Source of the DNA: Bacillus sp. Marseille-Q3570
GTDB lineage: Bacteria > Bacillota > Bacilli > Bacillales > Fictibacillaceae
Direction of reading: 5' to 3'
Assembly (NCBI RefSeq): GCF_946151055.1
Contig: NZ_CAMGYZ010000016.1
Span: 1 to 64,000 of the forward strand
Length of the DNA: 64,000 nucleotides
Positions 33,939 to 43,544 of this stretch are shown one piece after another. The position numbers were made by a program, and so were the translations under genes. A model generated the notes under the pieces. That model was not told the origin of the DNA. It searched no databases and was given only the letters and a program-made list of their open reading frames with translations. The first letter of the stretch is position 1; each line of letters begins with the position of its first letter.

Positions 33939-34689
33939 AACCCGCCAAAAGAAAAAGGAAGAGCACATTGATGAAACATGGCTGATCCCTTATGCAGATA
34001 TGCTGACCTTGCTTCTAGCGTTGTTCATTGTACTTTTTGCTGTTAGTACCGTTGATGCTGCAAAGTTCGAGAACATGGCGAATTCATTCAAGTCTGCCCT
34101 GAATGGCGGAACTGGCCCCTTGGATTATACGAGCCCTGTCAGCATTGTTGAACAGACGTCTATTCCAACAAGTGAAAATGCCCTTGTACCAACGGATGAT
34201 CGTGAAAAGAAGTATGGTGATCTCGATCAATTACAGTTGAAAGAAATTAAAGAAAAGATCGATGGTTATATTGACGATAACAACTTGAATAAGAGTCTGA
34301 AAACGACACTGACGGAGAGCGGATTGATCATAACAATATTGGATAATGCACTATTCGATTCAGGTAGTGCATACATTAAAGAAGGAGCTGTTGGACTTGC
34401 AAAAGAGATCTCCCAGCTCCTTGTAACAGACCCGCCGAGACAAATCGTCATTGCGGGCCACACGGATAATGTACCGATCCAAAATAATGAATTCAGCTCG
34501 AATTGGGAGCTGAGCGCACAACGGTCCATCAATTTCATGCAACTGCTGCTTCAAAACGAAAACCTCGATCCTACAAAATTCAGTCAAACGGGTTATGGGG
34601 AGTTCCAACCAGTCGCTTCAAACGATACACCTGAAGGACGAGCGAAAAATAGACGAGTCGAAGTGAAAATCCTACCGTACAATGAATAG
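33931..34689 (+). CDS. motB: Flagellar motor stator protein MotB
   Basis: 252 residues. A basic N terminus, one membrane helix with the channel aspartate D23 (IPYADMLTLLLALFIVL), a plug/linker and a C-terminal OmpA-like peptidoglycan-binding domain (VIAGHTDNVPI, RAKNRRVEV). It anchors the stator to the wall. ATG at 33931 overlaps the motA stop and follows GGAAGGAGAGG. Confidence 0.96.
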   Translation: MLKTRQKKKEEHIDETWLIPYADMLTLLLALFIVLFAVSTVDAAKFENMANSFKSALNGGTGPLDYTSPVSIVEQTSIPTSENALVPTDDREKKYGDLDQLQLKEIKEKIDGYIDDNNLNKSLKTTLTESGLIITILDNALFDSGSAYIKEGAVGLAKEISQLLVTDPPRQIVIAGHTDNVPIQNNEFSSNWELSAQRSINFMQLLLQNENLDPTKFSQTGYGEFQPVASNDTPEGRAKNRRVEVKILPYNE

Positions 34690-34702
34690 AATTTCAGTTA
34701 AA

Positions 34703-34732
34703 GGAGCGACCGCTGATAGGTCGCTCCTTTTG
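34703..34732 (+). terminator. Terminator of motAB
   Basis: GGAGCGACC (34703-34711) pairs with GGTCGCTCC (34719-34727), followed by TTTT. Confidence 0.85.
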
Positions 34733-34750
34733 GATTTGTGGGATTATAAA

Positions 34751-34778
34751 AAGCTGCCGACCATGGCAGCTTTTTTTA
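34751..34778. terminator. Bidirectional terminator between motB and rsiX
   Basis: AAGCTGCC (34751-34758) pairs with GGCAGCTT (34765-34772). T-runs follow on the plus strand and A-runs precede on the left, so it can serve rsiX on the minus strand as well. Confidence 0.85.
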
Positions 34779-34810
34779 CATATTTTTATTATTGTTGTTA
34801 TTTCCGAAAT

Positions 34811-36052
34811 TTAACGCGATATGACATTCGGAGCTTTCAGCACAGGAAGTGGCTCATTCAAGTTATACGGTCCTACTTCCTGTACGTTTGAACCTAAGAA
34901 ATAGACTTGTTCATAACCAAACTGATGTGCCGTCAACAAAATGGATTCAATCATTGCCATATACACCATGTTATTTTCTAGCCTTGATCCTTCAACAAGT
35001 TCGACTATTGCCGTCTTATCCTTTTCCCTGATTTGTTTAATGAAGAAGTTAGGTTGTATTGCTTCTTCATCCCCAAATCCACTTGTATCTATTTTCATTG
35101 ATTTCACAATTCCTTCTAATGATGTCGGTTCTTGAGAGTCATTCGCTTTGATTCTTTCACCCAGCAACAGGATTCCTTTTTCTGTAAACAAAGTGTTGAA
35201 TCCTTTTTCTGGACCTTTGATATCTACTGTTTCTTTAGGTCCGAAGTGGGAAAATTCGTAACCCGGTTCTCCGTTTGTCCTGAACACAACCTGCTTATAC
35301 CCAAGACTATAAGCTGTGTGGTCAACTGTATCCATGAACATTCGTTCACCTGTCGATCCCTGGATGGTCCCCGGTTCAATATCAAGGATAAGCTCATTCT
35401 TTTCTGGATCATCTGAAACTTTGACTCTGTCACCCTTGTGGAATTCCGTTGCAAATAGACCGATTTCCTCTGTATCAATCTTTTGGAATGCCTCACGTAA
35501 CGCTTCGATTTTCGGCAGTCCTTTATCTGCAAGATAACTGACAGGCACTACGTTCTCAGCCTCTTCATCCGTATAATAGACTATGATCGCCTGTTTATCT
35601 TCAGGTACTTCGACTGCTGCTGAATGGTAGGTGACGTCATTACTTTCATACGCTTTCGGTTCGATTTTACTCTCTGCTGGCTGTTCTGCCGGCTGTGGTT
35701 CCCGCTCTTCTGGATCAGCAGCTGGAGGCATGGGCTCTTCGGGTGTTTTCTTTATCAAAGGAGATTCCTTACCAATTTCCGAAGAACCATGTAAACTGTG
35801 TTTGACGTCACTGCCTGGACTTTTAAAAACGGTTTCCTTCAATACAGCAGGTGAAATGATGGCAGCGATGAGCAGGACACAGGCAGCAGCAAGTATCGGC
35901 ATGAATTTAAAGGACTTCCTTTTCGTTTTTTTTGTTTCGATCCGACTTTCAATCTTTTCAAACAGCTCTTCTTTGGTCTGTCGATCTTCCACTACCGGAA
36001 AATCACGAAGTGTTTGAATGATTTTTTCTTCGTTCCAATTAGACTGTCCCAT
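34811..36052 (-). CDS. rsiX: RsiX-like membrane anti-sigma-X factor with GerMN domain
   Basis: 413 residues. The N-terminal cytoplasmic part starts MGQSNWNEEKIIQTLRDFP, which resembles B. subtilis RsiX; a single membrane helix follows (about 52-72), then a Pro/Glu-rich linker (about 95-140) and two GerMN-type domains with AYSLGYKQVVFRTNGEPG-like segments. It binds SigX at the membrane. ATG at 36050-36052 is 12 bases after AAGGAGG and overlaps the end of sigX. Confidence 0.88.
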   Translation of the reverse strand: MGQSNWNEEKIIQTLRDFPVVEDRQTKEELFEKIESRIETKKTKRKSFKFMPILAAACVLLIAAIISPAVLKETVFKSPGSDVKHSLHGSSEIGKESPLIKKTPEEPMPPAADPEEREPQPAEQPAESKIEPKAYESNDVTYHSAAVEVPEDKQAIIVYYTDEEAENVVPVSYLADKGLPKIEALREAFQKIDTEEIGLFATEFHKGDRVKVSDDPEKNELILDIEPGTIQGSTGERMFMDTVDHTAYSLGYKQVVFRTNGEPGYEFSHFGPKETVDIKGPEKGFNTLFTEKGILLLGERIKANDSQEPTSLEGIVKSMKIDTSGFGDEEAIQPNFFIKQIREKDKTAIVELVEGSRLENNMVYMAMIESILLTAHQFGYEQVYFLGSNVQEVGPYNLNEPLPVLKAPNVISR

Positions 36053-36587
36053 TTGACAATTCTTCCTCCTTCTTGCTGTCCTCAAGAATGCTTTTCAACG
36101 TTTTAAGTGTCCTGTGCTGCACGGTCTTGACTTTTCCTTCAGACCAACCCATGATCGCTGCCGATTCTTTTATACTAAAACCATGGATATATCGAAGTAA
36201 TATCAACTGACGATGCTCCTCTTTACATTGTGATAAAGCCTCGTACATTTGTTTGAAAGATTCATTTTGTTCAAGGATTTCATCTGGTAATTTACCAGGA
36301 TGGATCAGTTGATTTTCTCTTTCTTCTACGTCAAATGACCCTATGATCGTTTTTCTCTGTCTCTTTTGTTTTCTTATATAATCGATCGCTACATTTCGCG
36401 CGATTGAAAATAACCATGTTTTTTCACTGCTATCCCCTTTGAACTTGTCATAGGAGTTTATAACTTTTATATAAACATCTTGGACGAGTTCTTCTGCTGC
36501 ATCTCGATCTCGTAACAAATAAACAAGAAATTGAAACAGCGATTGGTGATAGTCCATATATAACCGGTTAAATATATGCTCCACCAC
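36039..36587 (-). CDS. sigX: ECF sigma factor SigX
   Basis: 182 residues. Region 2 (YHQSLFQFLVYLLRDRDAAE, SSEKTWLFSIARNVAIDYIR) and region 4 (QLILLRYIHGFSIKESAAIM, EGKVKTVQHRTLKTLK) match B. subtilis SigX, which controls cell-surface charge modification such as dlt genes. Two GTG codons in tandem at 36582-36587 could start it. It overlaps rsiX. Confidence 0.93.
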   Translation of the reverse strand: MVEHIFNRLYMDYHQSLFQFLVYLLRDRDAAEELVQDVYIKVINSYDKFKGDSSEKTWLFSIARNVAIDYIRKQKRQRKTIIGSFDVEERENQLIHPGKLPDEILEQNESFKQMYEALSQCKEEHRQLILLRYIHGFSIKESAAIMGWSEGKVKTVQHRTLKTLKSILEDSKKEEELSNGTV

Positions 36588-36614
36588 GGCTTTCTCCCCC
36601 TCTTACTATTAATA

Positions 36615-36640
36615 GTCGATTTCTACCTGAAAAAGTTTCA
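36615..36640 (-). promoter_or_regulatory. Sigma-X-type autoregulatory promoter
   Basis: On the minus strand TGAAAC (36635-36640) and CGAC (36615-36618) are 16 bases apart. B. subtilis sigma-X promoters have TGTAAC and CGAC, so this is a near match 28 bases before the start codon. Confidence 0.75.
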
Positions 36641-36678
36641 ATCACAAATAAATTGTTTGGAAACATGGCGTATACAGT

Positions 36679-36704
36679 CAAAGTTTTCCGAAAATTACCG
36701 ATAT
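36679..36704 (+). promoter_or_regulatory. Candidate sigma-D promoter of the chemoreceptor gene
   Basis: CAAA (36679-36682) and ACCGATAT (36697-36704), 14 bases apart, resemble the sigma-D consensus. It would give a leader of about 45 bases before the chemoreceptor ATG. Confidence 0.55.
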
Positions 36705-36752
36705 AAGATGTAGATTACTTCGCTTATCTATATGAATGGAGGAACATATATA

Positions 36753-38084
36753 ATGTCCACGAAAAGCTCAGTCCTAACGAACAAGGTTGCATCCTTCAAC
36801 TCTCTCCGGTCGTTGAAGAGTGTCGGCGTCAAACTATTTTTGGTATTGCTCGTCAGCTTGATCATCAGCATTCCTATATCGACAGCCTTTAACGGTTTGA
36901 TTTCAGGGCTGGTTGATGATCTTTCTACAAGTGTCGCTTTTGTAATCAATACGATTATCAGCCTTATTGTCACTTCATTCTTGATCATGTTTGCCGTCCG
37001 CTTCCTGATTTTGAATCCTTTATACGAGACGGTCCGTACAATGAAAAAAGTGGCAAGTGGTGACTTACGGTCGAAGCTTGATATTCAATCAAAAGATGAA
37101 TTCGGACAACTTGCAAATGCTTTCAATCAGATGACCAGAAATTTACGGGCACTTATTGAAGATGTACGTATCAATAGTGATCAGGTTGCAGAAACTTCAA
37201 AACAATTCATCGATCAGGTTCAGCTCACAAGTGCTTCTACACAGGAAATCAATACGATGCTGCGAGAAGTGGCAACAGGGGCTGATACACAATTGAGCGG
37301 ATCAGAACAAACAGCCCAGATCATGGATGAAATGACAGCTGGAATACAACGGATTGCTGAATCCGCAACAATGGTTGCTGAAATGTCCAGCAAAGCTACA
37401 GAGGAAGTCGACTCTGGTAAGACATTCATCGTAAAAGTAAGGCAGCAGATGGATGCGATCGACTCAGTCACTGATAATGTAGCTGAAGAAATCCAACAAC
37501 TTAGCTTACAATCAAAAGAAATCAATCAGATCGTCAATGTCATAACCGAGATCGCCAACCAGACAAACCTGCTGGCACTTAATGCGGCGATCGAGGCTGC
37601 ACGTGCAGGTGAACACGGAAAAGGATTTGCAGTCGTAGCGAAAGAGGTCCAAAAGCTTGCTGAACAATCCGAGCAATCCGCTTCACAAATCTCAGAACTC
37701 GTAAAACGTATCCAGACACATACCCAACAAACCGTTTCGGTTATGAACAACGGTAAAAAAGAAGTTGAAACTGGGACAGTGGTGATCGGAGACGCTGAAC
37801 AATCCTTCGAAAAAATTGCAACGATCATAGAAGAGGTTGCCGGACAAATCCAGGACGTATCAGCATCCGTTGAAGAAATTTCAGCAAGTTCAGAACAAGT
37901 ACATTCATCTACGACAGAGACAGCTCGTATCGCACGTGAATCAGCAGAGCGTACGCAACAAGTCTCCGCTACAACCGATGATCAGCTTGCCACGATGGTA
38001 GAAGTCAATAACCAGGCAGACTCTTTGACCTCAACAGCACAAGCTTTATTGAAATCCATCAAATCCTTTAAAATCCATTCATAA
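36753..38084 (+). CDS. Methyl-accepting chemotaxis protein without extracellular sensor domain
   Basis: 443 residues. Two membrane helices (about 25-47 and 60-85) are separated by only a short loop, then a HAMP domain (about 85-140) and a full signalling domain with the hairpin tip [20 protein letters not shown] and [19 protein letters not shown]. The absence of a large extracellular sensor suggests membrane or energy-state sensing; inferred. ATG at 36753 with GGAGG. Confidence 0.93.
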   Translation: MSTKSSVLTNKVASFNSLRSLKSVGVKLFLVLLVSLIISIPISTAFNGLISGLVDDLSTSVAFVINTIISLIVTSFLIMFAVRFLILNPLYETVRTMKKVASGDLRSKLDIQSKDEFGQLANAFNQMTRNLRALIEDVRINSDQVAETSKQFIDQVQLTSASTQEINTMLREVATGADTQLSGSEQTAQIMDEMTAGIQRIAESATMVAEMSSKATEEVDSGKTFIVKVRQQMDAIDSVTDNVAEEIQQLSLQSKEINQIVNVITEIANQTNLLALNAAIEAARAGEHGKGFAVVAKEVQKLAEQSEQSASQISELVKRIQTHTQQTVSVMNNGKKEVETGTVVIGDAEQSFEKIATIIEEVAGQIQDVSASVEEISASSEQVHSSTTETARIARESAERTQQVSATTDDQLATMVEVNNQADSLTSTAQALLKSIKSFKIHS

Positions 38085-38100
38085 GAATAGGTTCATCAGT

Positions 38101-38135
38101 AAGAGATCCGTTACCATGGATCTCTTCTTTTTTTT
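38101..38135 (+). terminator. Terminator of the chemoreceptor gene
   Basis: AAGAGATCC (38101-38109) pairs with GGATCTCTT (38118-38126), followed by a T-run. Confidence 0.85.
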
Positions 38136-38147
38136 ATACTTGAAAAC

Positions 38148-38178
38148 TGTTAAGAGTTTTTTTCAGTATCGCATACTA
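38148..38178 (+). promoter_or_regulatory. Candidate sigma-G promoter of the ger operon
   Basis: CATACTA (38172-38178) is a perfect match to the sigma-G/F -10 element; TGTTAA (38148-38153), 18 bases before it, is a weak -35. Germinant receptor operons in Bacillus are known to be sigma-G dependent. Confidence 0.5.
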
Positions 38179-38236
38179 GTACTAATAATTGGAAAGCGTA
38201 ATAAGTGATAACTTCGGTTCGGAAAGGAATTTTTGG

Positions 38237-39757
38237 ATGATAAAGAAACTGTTTCAAAAGTGGACGGACTCTTCCCAAAATCAAAATGAAAAAGACAGCA
38301 ATGAACCTCATACCCTTTCTGATCTCTATCAACTTGCTTCTAATTCCAAGGATTTTGAACGATTTGAAATAGAGAATAAATACAGTACGATCCATATTTC
38401 TTATATAAAGACATTGATTGATATGGACACACTACACCGTGACATTCTTCCATTTATCCAACATGAAAAGCAACGGAATTTAGAAGATTTGAAAAGGGAT
38501 ATTCCAATTGATAACATTCTTCGATCGGATAAGGTACCCGAAATAAAGGAAAAACTCCTTGCTGGTTATATCATTCTTCAATTTGATCGTAACTCTGATG
38601 AATGTTTATTGGTAAAAGCTCTGTCTTCTACGGCTAGAGAAGTTGCGGCTCCTGAAATAGAATTCAGCGTTTTAGGACCTAAAGAAGCATTTGTCGAATC
38701 ACTTGATACTAATTTGCATCTGATCCGAAAAAGATTACCCACATTACACCTGACTGTTGAAGAAATGAGAATTGGAACGACTTCGAAAACATTGGTGAGT
38801 GTCATTTATGTAAAAGGAATTGCTAATGAAGAGAACATCAATACTGTATTACAACGAATCAAGGAGATCGAGTTCGATCAGATTTTGGACAGTTCGTTCA
38901 TCACACAACTGATAGCAGACAACCAAAATTCACCCTTCCCTCAGTTGATCGATTCCGAGAGACCCGATCGTGTTTCAGCAGCATTGGCAGAAGGCAAAAT
39001 CGCAGTTCTAACGGAAGGTTCTCCCCATGCTTTGATCGGCCCGACAACACTGATCGAGTTTTTTTCATCGTTTGAAGATTATTTTTTGAACTGGCATGTA
39101 GCTACCACATTCCGGGTCATCAGGATGTTTTCAGTCATGTTCTCTGTTTTCGCTACACCGCTCTATGTCGCGGTATTGACTTATCATTATGAATTGATAC
39201 CTAAAGACTTGTTAGGAATACTGATTACTTCACGGAGTAATATCCCGTTTCCACCTATATTGGAAGCAATCATACTCGAACTCGCAATTGAATTATTGCG
39301 TGAGGCTGGAGCCCGACTACCGACAAAAGTCGGGCAGACGATCGGTATCGTAGGGGGGATCGTCATTGGAACAGCCTCAGTTGAAGCAGGTCTGACAAGT
39401 AATGTCCTTCTCATCATCGTGGCTCTTGCCGCACTCGCTTCTTTTACGACTCCTGTTTATAAAATGGGTAACACGATCAGATTGATCCGATTCCCTTTTT
39501 TGTTTTTCGCACAATTTTGGGGTTTGTTAGGAATCATGATTTGTTTCTGTTTCTTGCTGGTCCATCTACTACGCCTTGAATCTCTTGGAAGGCCATACAT
39601 GGAACCTCTATTCCCACCAAGAGTCCAAGATTTGAAAGATACGATTGTACGTCTTCCGTTCTCTGCACAATCCTTACGCCCGATCAATTTACAAACTGAG
39701 GACACAAAGCGCTTCAAAAAACAAAAGGCTAAGCAAAAAAGGGATATAGATGAATAG
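38237..39757 (+). CDS. gerAA: Spore germination receptor A subunit (GerA family)
   Basis: 506 residues. A hydrophilic N-terminal domain (about 1-270) is followed by membrane helices between about 280 and 460, including the conserved RSNIPFPPILEAIILELAIE. With subunits B and C it forms a nutrient germinant receptor in the spore inner membrane; the germinant cannot be predicted. ATG at 38237 with GGAAAGGA. Confidence 0.94.
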   Translation: MIKKLFQKWTDSSQNQNEKDSNEPHTLSDLYQLASNSKDFERFEIENKYSTIHISYIKTLIDMDTLHRDILPFIQHEKQRNLEDLKRDIPIDNILRSDKVPEIKEKLLAGYIILQFDRNSDECLLVKALSSTAREVAAPEIEFSVLGPKEAFVESLDTNLHLIRKRLPTLHLTVEEMRIGTTSKTLVSVIYVKGIANEENINTVLQRIKEIEFDQILDSSFITQLIADNQNSPFPQLIDSERPDRVSAALAEGKIAVLTEGSPHALIGPTTLIEFFSSFEDYFLNWHVATTFRVIRMFSVMFSVFATPLYVAVLTYHYELIPKDLLGILITSRSNIPFPPILEAIILELAIELLREAGARLPTKVGQTIGIVGGIVIGTASVEAGLTSNVLLIIVALAALASFTTPVYKMGNTIRLIRFPFLFFAQFWGLLGIMICFCFLLVHLLRLESLGRPYMEPLFPPRVQDLKDTIVRLPFSAQSLRPINLQTEDTKRFKKQKAKQKRDIDE

Positions 39758-39780
39758 GTCAGAAAGGAGGAAGATCTTTG

Positions 39781-40872
39781 ATGAGCAGCAATATTAAAGA
39801 ACGTTATAAAGTCTCGGCAGGAATGGCTTTCTTCTTGATTCATACGATGCAAATCGGCATTGGCATTCTAGGATACGAACGGTATATAGCCATGGACGCT
39901 GAGTATGATTCCTGGATTTCCATCATCATTACAGGTCTTTCTATCCATCTGATTCTATGGATGATGTATTCAATGTTAAACAAGGAGAACGGAGATTTAA
40001 TTGCAATCCATGCACGTGCGTACGGGGAACGTTTGGGTAAATTTTTCAGTTTCCTATTTGCGATTTATTTCTTGTTGATGGGCGTCACTGTCATGCGCAG
40101 TTATCTCGAAGTTGTTCAAGTCTGGATGTTTCCGGATATGAACATGCCATTTGTCCTTTTGGTCTTCATTATTCTCATTTATTATACGGTATCAGCAGGT
40201 TTCAGAGTGGTCGCGGGAATCGCATTTTTCGGGGTCACACTTCCTTCAGTCCTTATTTTCTTTTTATATTTTCCATTGCAGTATAGTGATTGGGACTATC
40301 TTCAACCGGTTTTCAATCATTCCATCAAAGATATCTTATTATCTTCCAAGGTTGCAACACTGGAGTATATTGGGTTTGAAGTGATCCTGATCCTTTATCC
40401 TTTTCTTAAAAAAGCTGAGAAATCACAAAAATGGAGCCATTTTGGCATCCTCTTTTCAACCTTCCTCTATGTTGTTGTGGCAATAGTGGCATTTTCTTAT
40501 TATAGCCAGGAACAGCTTGGGAGGACGATCTGGGCTACGTTAAGCATGTTCAAAATTGCTGAATTTCCATTTGTCGAACGCTTCGAGTATATCGCCATCA
40601 CGATATGGGCTTTAATTACATTTCCAAACATCTGTATCAGCTTATGGTGTGCCGGCCGTACCCTGAAAAGGACATTCAGCATAAGGCAAAGGAGATCATT
40701 GATAGGCATGCTTCTTATCGTTTATCTGCTTCAGCTTTTAATATCTGACCGCGAAATGACAGATATGTTCATTACTGCCGTATCACGAACAGGATTTTAT
40801 TTGATATATTTCTATACCCCGTTCCTATTCATCATCTTTCATCTCCAATCGCGAAGGAGGCGAGAACGATGA
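39781..40872 (+). CDS. gerAB: Spore germination receptor B subunit (GerB family permease)
   Basis: 363 residues with about ten membrane helices, amino acid/polyamine/organocation permease-like (APC) fold of spore germination proteins. This subunit is thought to carry the ligand-binding site. ATG at 39781 is behind AAAGGAGG; an in-frame TTG is 3 bases earlier. It overlaps gerAC by 4 bases. Confidence 0.94.
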   Translation: MSSNIKERYKVSAGMAFFLIHTMQIGIGILGYERYIAMDAEYDSWISIIITGLSIHLILWMMYSMLNKENGDLIAIHARAYGERLGKFFSFLFAIYFLLMGVTVMRSYLEVVQVWMFPDMNMPFVLLVFIILIYYTVSAGFRVVAGIAFFGVTLPSVLIFFLYFPLQYSDWDYLQPVFNHSIKDILLSSKVATLEYIGFEVILILYPFLKKAEKSQKWSHFGILFSTFLYVVVAIVAFSYYSQEQLGRTIWATLSMFKIAEFPFVERFEYIAITIWALITFPNICISLWCAGRTLKRTFSIRQRRSLIGMLLIVYLLQLLISDREMTDMFITAVSRTGFYLIYFYTPFLFIIFHLQSRRRRER

Positions 40873-41942
40873 AACAGTTTATATCGTTGATGATCTTCAT
40901 CTTACTTCTAACAGGCTGTACGCCTGAAAAAGAGATACTTGATGATATCAACCTGGTAACACTGGTCGGTTTCGAAAGAGTCGATGGGCAAACACAAGGA
41001 ACAACAGCTGTCCCACAATACCAGCCTGATGGATCGCTTAACAATGATTACTTTACTGCTGTCGGTGAAATCGGCCAAGATATCAAACAAAAATTGAATT
41101 TACAGGCACAACGCCCTCTCGTCAACGGAAAGATTGAGATCATTTTGTTCGGTAAGGAGTTTGCACAAGGCGGTATCATTGAAATAGGTGATGCTTTTCG
41201 GAGGGATCCAAGTGTCAGTGCGAATTTAAAGCTGGCAGTTTTCGATGGAAATGCTCATGATTTCATCATGGAACATAGATTACCTAACCAGGATCTAGGG
41301 ATGGCCTTGACAAGATTGGTCGAACAGAATTCAAAACAAGAAGCATTCCCCCGGACGAACATCCACCTTTTTTTCAGATCCTTTTTCTCAGAAGGAAAAG
41401 ACCCATTTTTACCTTTATTAGGGATAAAAGACAGGAATGTCTATTTAAAAGGGATCAGTCTATTCAAGAAAGGAAAGATGGTAGGGGAATTACCTGCCTC
41501 GGACCTATATATGTTTACCCTTCTTCATAACGGTTTCAATAATGGCAGCTTAATCTCAAAAATAAAAGAGTTAAAAGCAGAAGTTTCGTTAGGACATATT
41601 GATGCCGAACCTAAAATCGAATTCAAGGGAGATGTGGATTCACCAGAAGTTACGTATACTATCAATTTGAAAGCGGTCATAAATGAATACTCAGGTGATA
41701 TTAAGGGAATTGAAAAAAAGGTGAACCTCATTGAGAAATCAGTCAACAAAGAATTAAAAGACAGAGCAGAGAATCTAATCAAGAAGTTGCAAGAACAAAA
41801 CTTGGATCCATTAGGCATTGGGAAAAGCGCAAATGCTCATTACCGTAATTGGAATGAAAAGCAATGGAATGAGATCTACCCAGACCTTAAAATAACAGTT
41901 AACTTCAAAACCAATATTCTTGAGTCAGGGGTCATGCGATGA
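40869..41942 (+). CDS. gerAC: Spore germination receptor C subunit (GerAC lipoprotein)
   Basis: 357 residues. A short lipoprotein signal peptide ends with LLTGC (lipidated cysteine near 17), followed by the three GerAC domains typical of the family (DINLVTLVGFERVDG, KGISLFKKGKMVGEL, and a C-terminal NEKQWNEIYPDLKI). Essential partner of the A and B subunits. Confidence 0.94.
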   Translation: MKQFISLMIFILLLTGCTPEKEILDDINLVTLVGFERVDGQTQGTTAVPQYQPDGSLNNDYFTAVGEIGQDIKQKLNLQAQRPLVNGKIEIILFGKEFAQGGIIEIGDAFRRDPSVSANLKLAVFDGNAHDFIMEHRLPNQDLGMALTRLVEQNSKQEAFPRTNIHLFFRSFFSEGKDPFLPLLGIKDRNVYLKGISLFKKGKMVGELPASDLYMFTLLHNGFNNGSLISKIKELKAEVSLGHIDAEPKIEFKGDVDSPEVTYTINLKAVINEYSGDIKGIEKKVNLIEKSVNKELKDRAENLIKKLQEQNLDPLGIGKSANAHYRNWNEKQWNEIYPDLKITVNFKTNILESGVMR

Positions 41943-42012
41943 GGTTTGGGTTGTCATAAAAGCACATTCGTTAGTCAACAATAAGGGTATCCTCTTTTTG
42001 GAGGTGAACCGA

Positions 42013-42354
42013 ATGGGTAATGAAAAGGATAGAAATCCCTCAATTGAAGGGACGTTACCTCATCAAGCTAACGCGCCTGTTTTTGAAAATGTTGATGATG
42101 ACAAACGGAAACCTTTTGTCAATCAATACGGGGTGACAATTGGGGACAGTCATTATGAATCGGAAAACTCCCCGCTTGAAAACTGGAGTGATGAAACCGA
42201 TCCCGAAATCATGTCAGGAGATGAATGGATCCATCCGTATAATGACATCGGTTGGAATTCAACTGAAAACAGGGAACTTGCTGAGGAGAACCGTATACCC
42301 AAAGAAAGCCCTTTCATGCATCCGACAAAAGATGTAAGTTATGCAAGGGATTGA
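42013..42354 (+). CDS. DUF3905 family protein
   Basis: 113 residues, very hydrophilic and acidic, with the conserved-looking segments FVNQYGVTIGDSHYESENSP, DPEIMSGDEWIHP and DIGWN. I recognise this as DUF3905, a Bacillus protein of unknown function, from memory. ATG at 42013 follows GGAGGTGA. It lies 70 bases after the ger operon and may be transcribed with it. Confidence 0.75.
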   Translation: MGNEKDRNPSIEGTLPHQANAPVFENVDDDKRKPFVNQYGVTIGDSHYESENSPLENWSDETDPEIMSGDEWIHPYNDIGWNSTENRELAEENRIPKESPFMHPTKDVSYARD

Positions 42355-42363
42355 ATAGGTAAG

Positions 42364-42400
42364 AGAGGCTGCTGATTTTTTTGGACAGCCTCTTTTTATT
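42364..42400 (+). terminator. Terminator after the DUF3905 gene
   Basis: AGAGGCTG (42364-42371) pairs with CAGCCTCT (42386-42393), followed by TTTTATTTTT. Confidence 0.85.
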
Positions 42401-42447
42401 TTTCACTGTGATAATCTCGATGAGGATGGCTTGCCACGCCGCGGAAA

Positions 42448-42588
42448 ATTAGAGGACAACTGTTCCGCAATCCAGCTAAAAACCATGTATTTGATCGTGT
42501 TTTTCAGTAAATAACGTCTGTAGTGTCCTCTATTTTTTTGAAACATTGCGTTTTTGAATGAATAACGTCTCTGGTGTCCGCTAATTTC
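42448..42588. repeat. GGACAC-type intergenic repeat cluster 2
   Basis: One copy reads ATTAGAGGACAACTG (42449-42463) and two inverted copies read ATAACGTCTGTAGTGTCCTC (42511-42530) and ATAACGTCTCTGGTGTCCGC (42562-42581). It lies between the convergent DUF3905 and SDR genes. Confidence 0.75.
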
Positions 42589-42641
42589 TGGTTAAGGGAA
42601 AAGCTTGACTAACCAAGCTTTCCAAATGAAAATGGACTTTC

Positions 42642-43415
42642 TCAAAATCCGTAAATCGTCATTCCCCCATCGACAAAGAGGGTTTGTCCTGTTACATATG
42701 AGGCTGCGTCTGAAGCCAAAAATACCGCAGGACCAACCAACTCTGGCAGCTCACCGACACGCTTCAATGGTGTACGGGACAAAATGTTGTTCAAGTATTC
42801 CTCGTCCTGCAGAAGCTTTTCCGTCAGTGGGGTTCTGAAATACCAGGGGCCGATCGAGTTGACCTGTATGCCATGCTCTCCCCATTCCAATGCCAGATTT
42901 TTCGTCATTTGGATCATCGCCGCTTTCGTTGCAGCATACACAACCCCTGTACGAAGTGCGGTTGTCCCTGCAACAGAAGAAATGTTGATGATTCTACCAG
43001 TGCCGTTATCTTTCATATGATGCGCAAACTTTTGAGAAAGCTGGAAAGCTGAACGTAAATTCGTATCCATGATCGTCTGCCATTCATCTTCTGTAACCTC
43101 TAAGGCTGGAGTACGTATGTTCATTCCTGCATTATTAACGAGAATATCAACCCTCCCGACTTCACCCATCACTTTTTCCACCGTATCATTTACTTCATTT
43201 ATGTTCGTCAAATCTGTAGGGTGCACAAATGCTTCCTGTCCTATTGAACGGATTGCTTCAGCTGTAGCTTGAAGATCTTGTTCTGTCCTGGAAAGCAGCA
43301 CCAAATCAGCACCTGCTTCTGCGTACCCGATCGCAATCGCTTTTCCTATTCCCCTCCCAGCACCCGTTACAACTGCAACCTTTTCATCCAATCGAAAATC
43401 CGGTAAAACGCTCAT
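42642..43415 (-). CDS. Short-chain dehydrogenase/reductase (SDR)
   Basis: 257 residues, classical SDR. Cofactor motif TGAGRGIGKA, NNAG, catalytic serine in INISSVAG and Y-x3-K in VYAATKAAM, ending with VDGGMTIYGF. Substrate is unknown; the sequence looks like the gluconate/glucose dehydrogenase-type group. ATG at 43413-43415 is 9 bases after AGGAGG, whereas two closer ATG codons abut that site. Confidence 0.9.
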   Translation of the reverse strand: MSVLPDFRLDEKVAVVTGAGRGIGKAIAIGYAEAGADLVLLSRTEQDLQATAEAIRSIGQEAFVHPTDLTNINEVNDTVEKVMGEVGRVDILVNNAGMNIRTPALEVTEDEWQTIMDTNLRSAFQLSQKFAHHMKDNGTGRIINISSVAGTTALRTGVVYAATKAAMIQMTKNLALEWGEHGIQVNSIGPWYFRTPLTEKLLQDEEYLNNILSRTPLKRVGELPELVGPAVFLASDAASYVTGQTLFVDGGMTIYGF

Positions 43416-43442
43416 CTCCATCATCCTCCTATGTATAGATAA

Positions 43443-43521
43443 ATAAAAGTCAGGCATACCTATACTTTCAAGCTTACACCAACTTATTTTGGATGCAAAC
43501 TTTTGTAGAAATATGCCTGAC
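43443..43521 (-). terminator. Candidate long-loop terminator after cphA
   Basis: On the minus strand GTCAGGCATA (43512-43521) pairs perfectly with TATGCCTGAC (43449-43458), and TTTTATTT follows. The loop of about 53 bases is unusually long. Confidence 0.5.
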
Positions 43522-43544
43522 CTTCTATTTGATTTATTAACTCT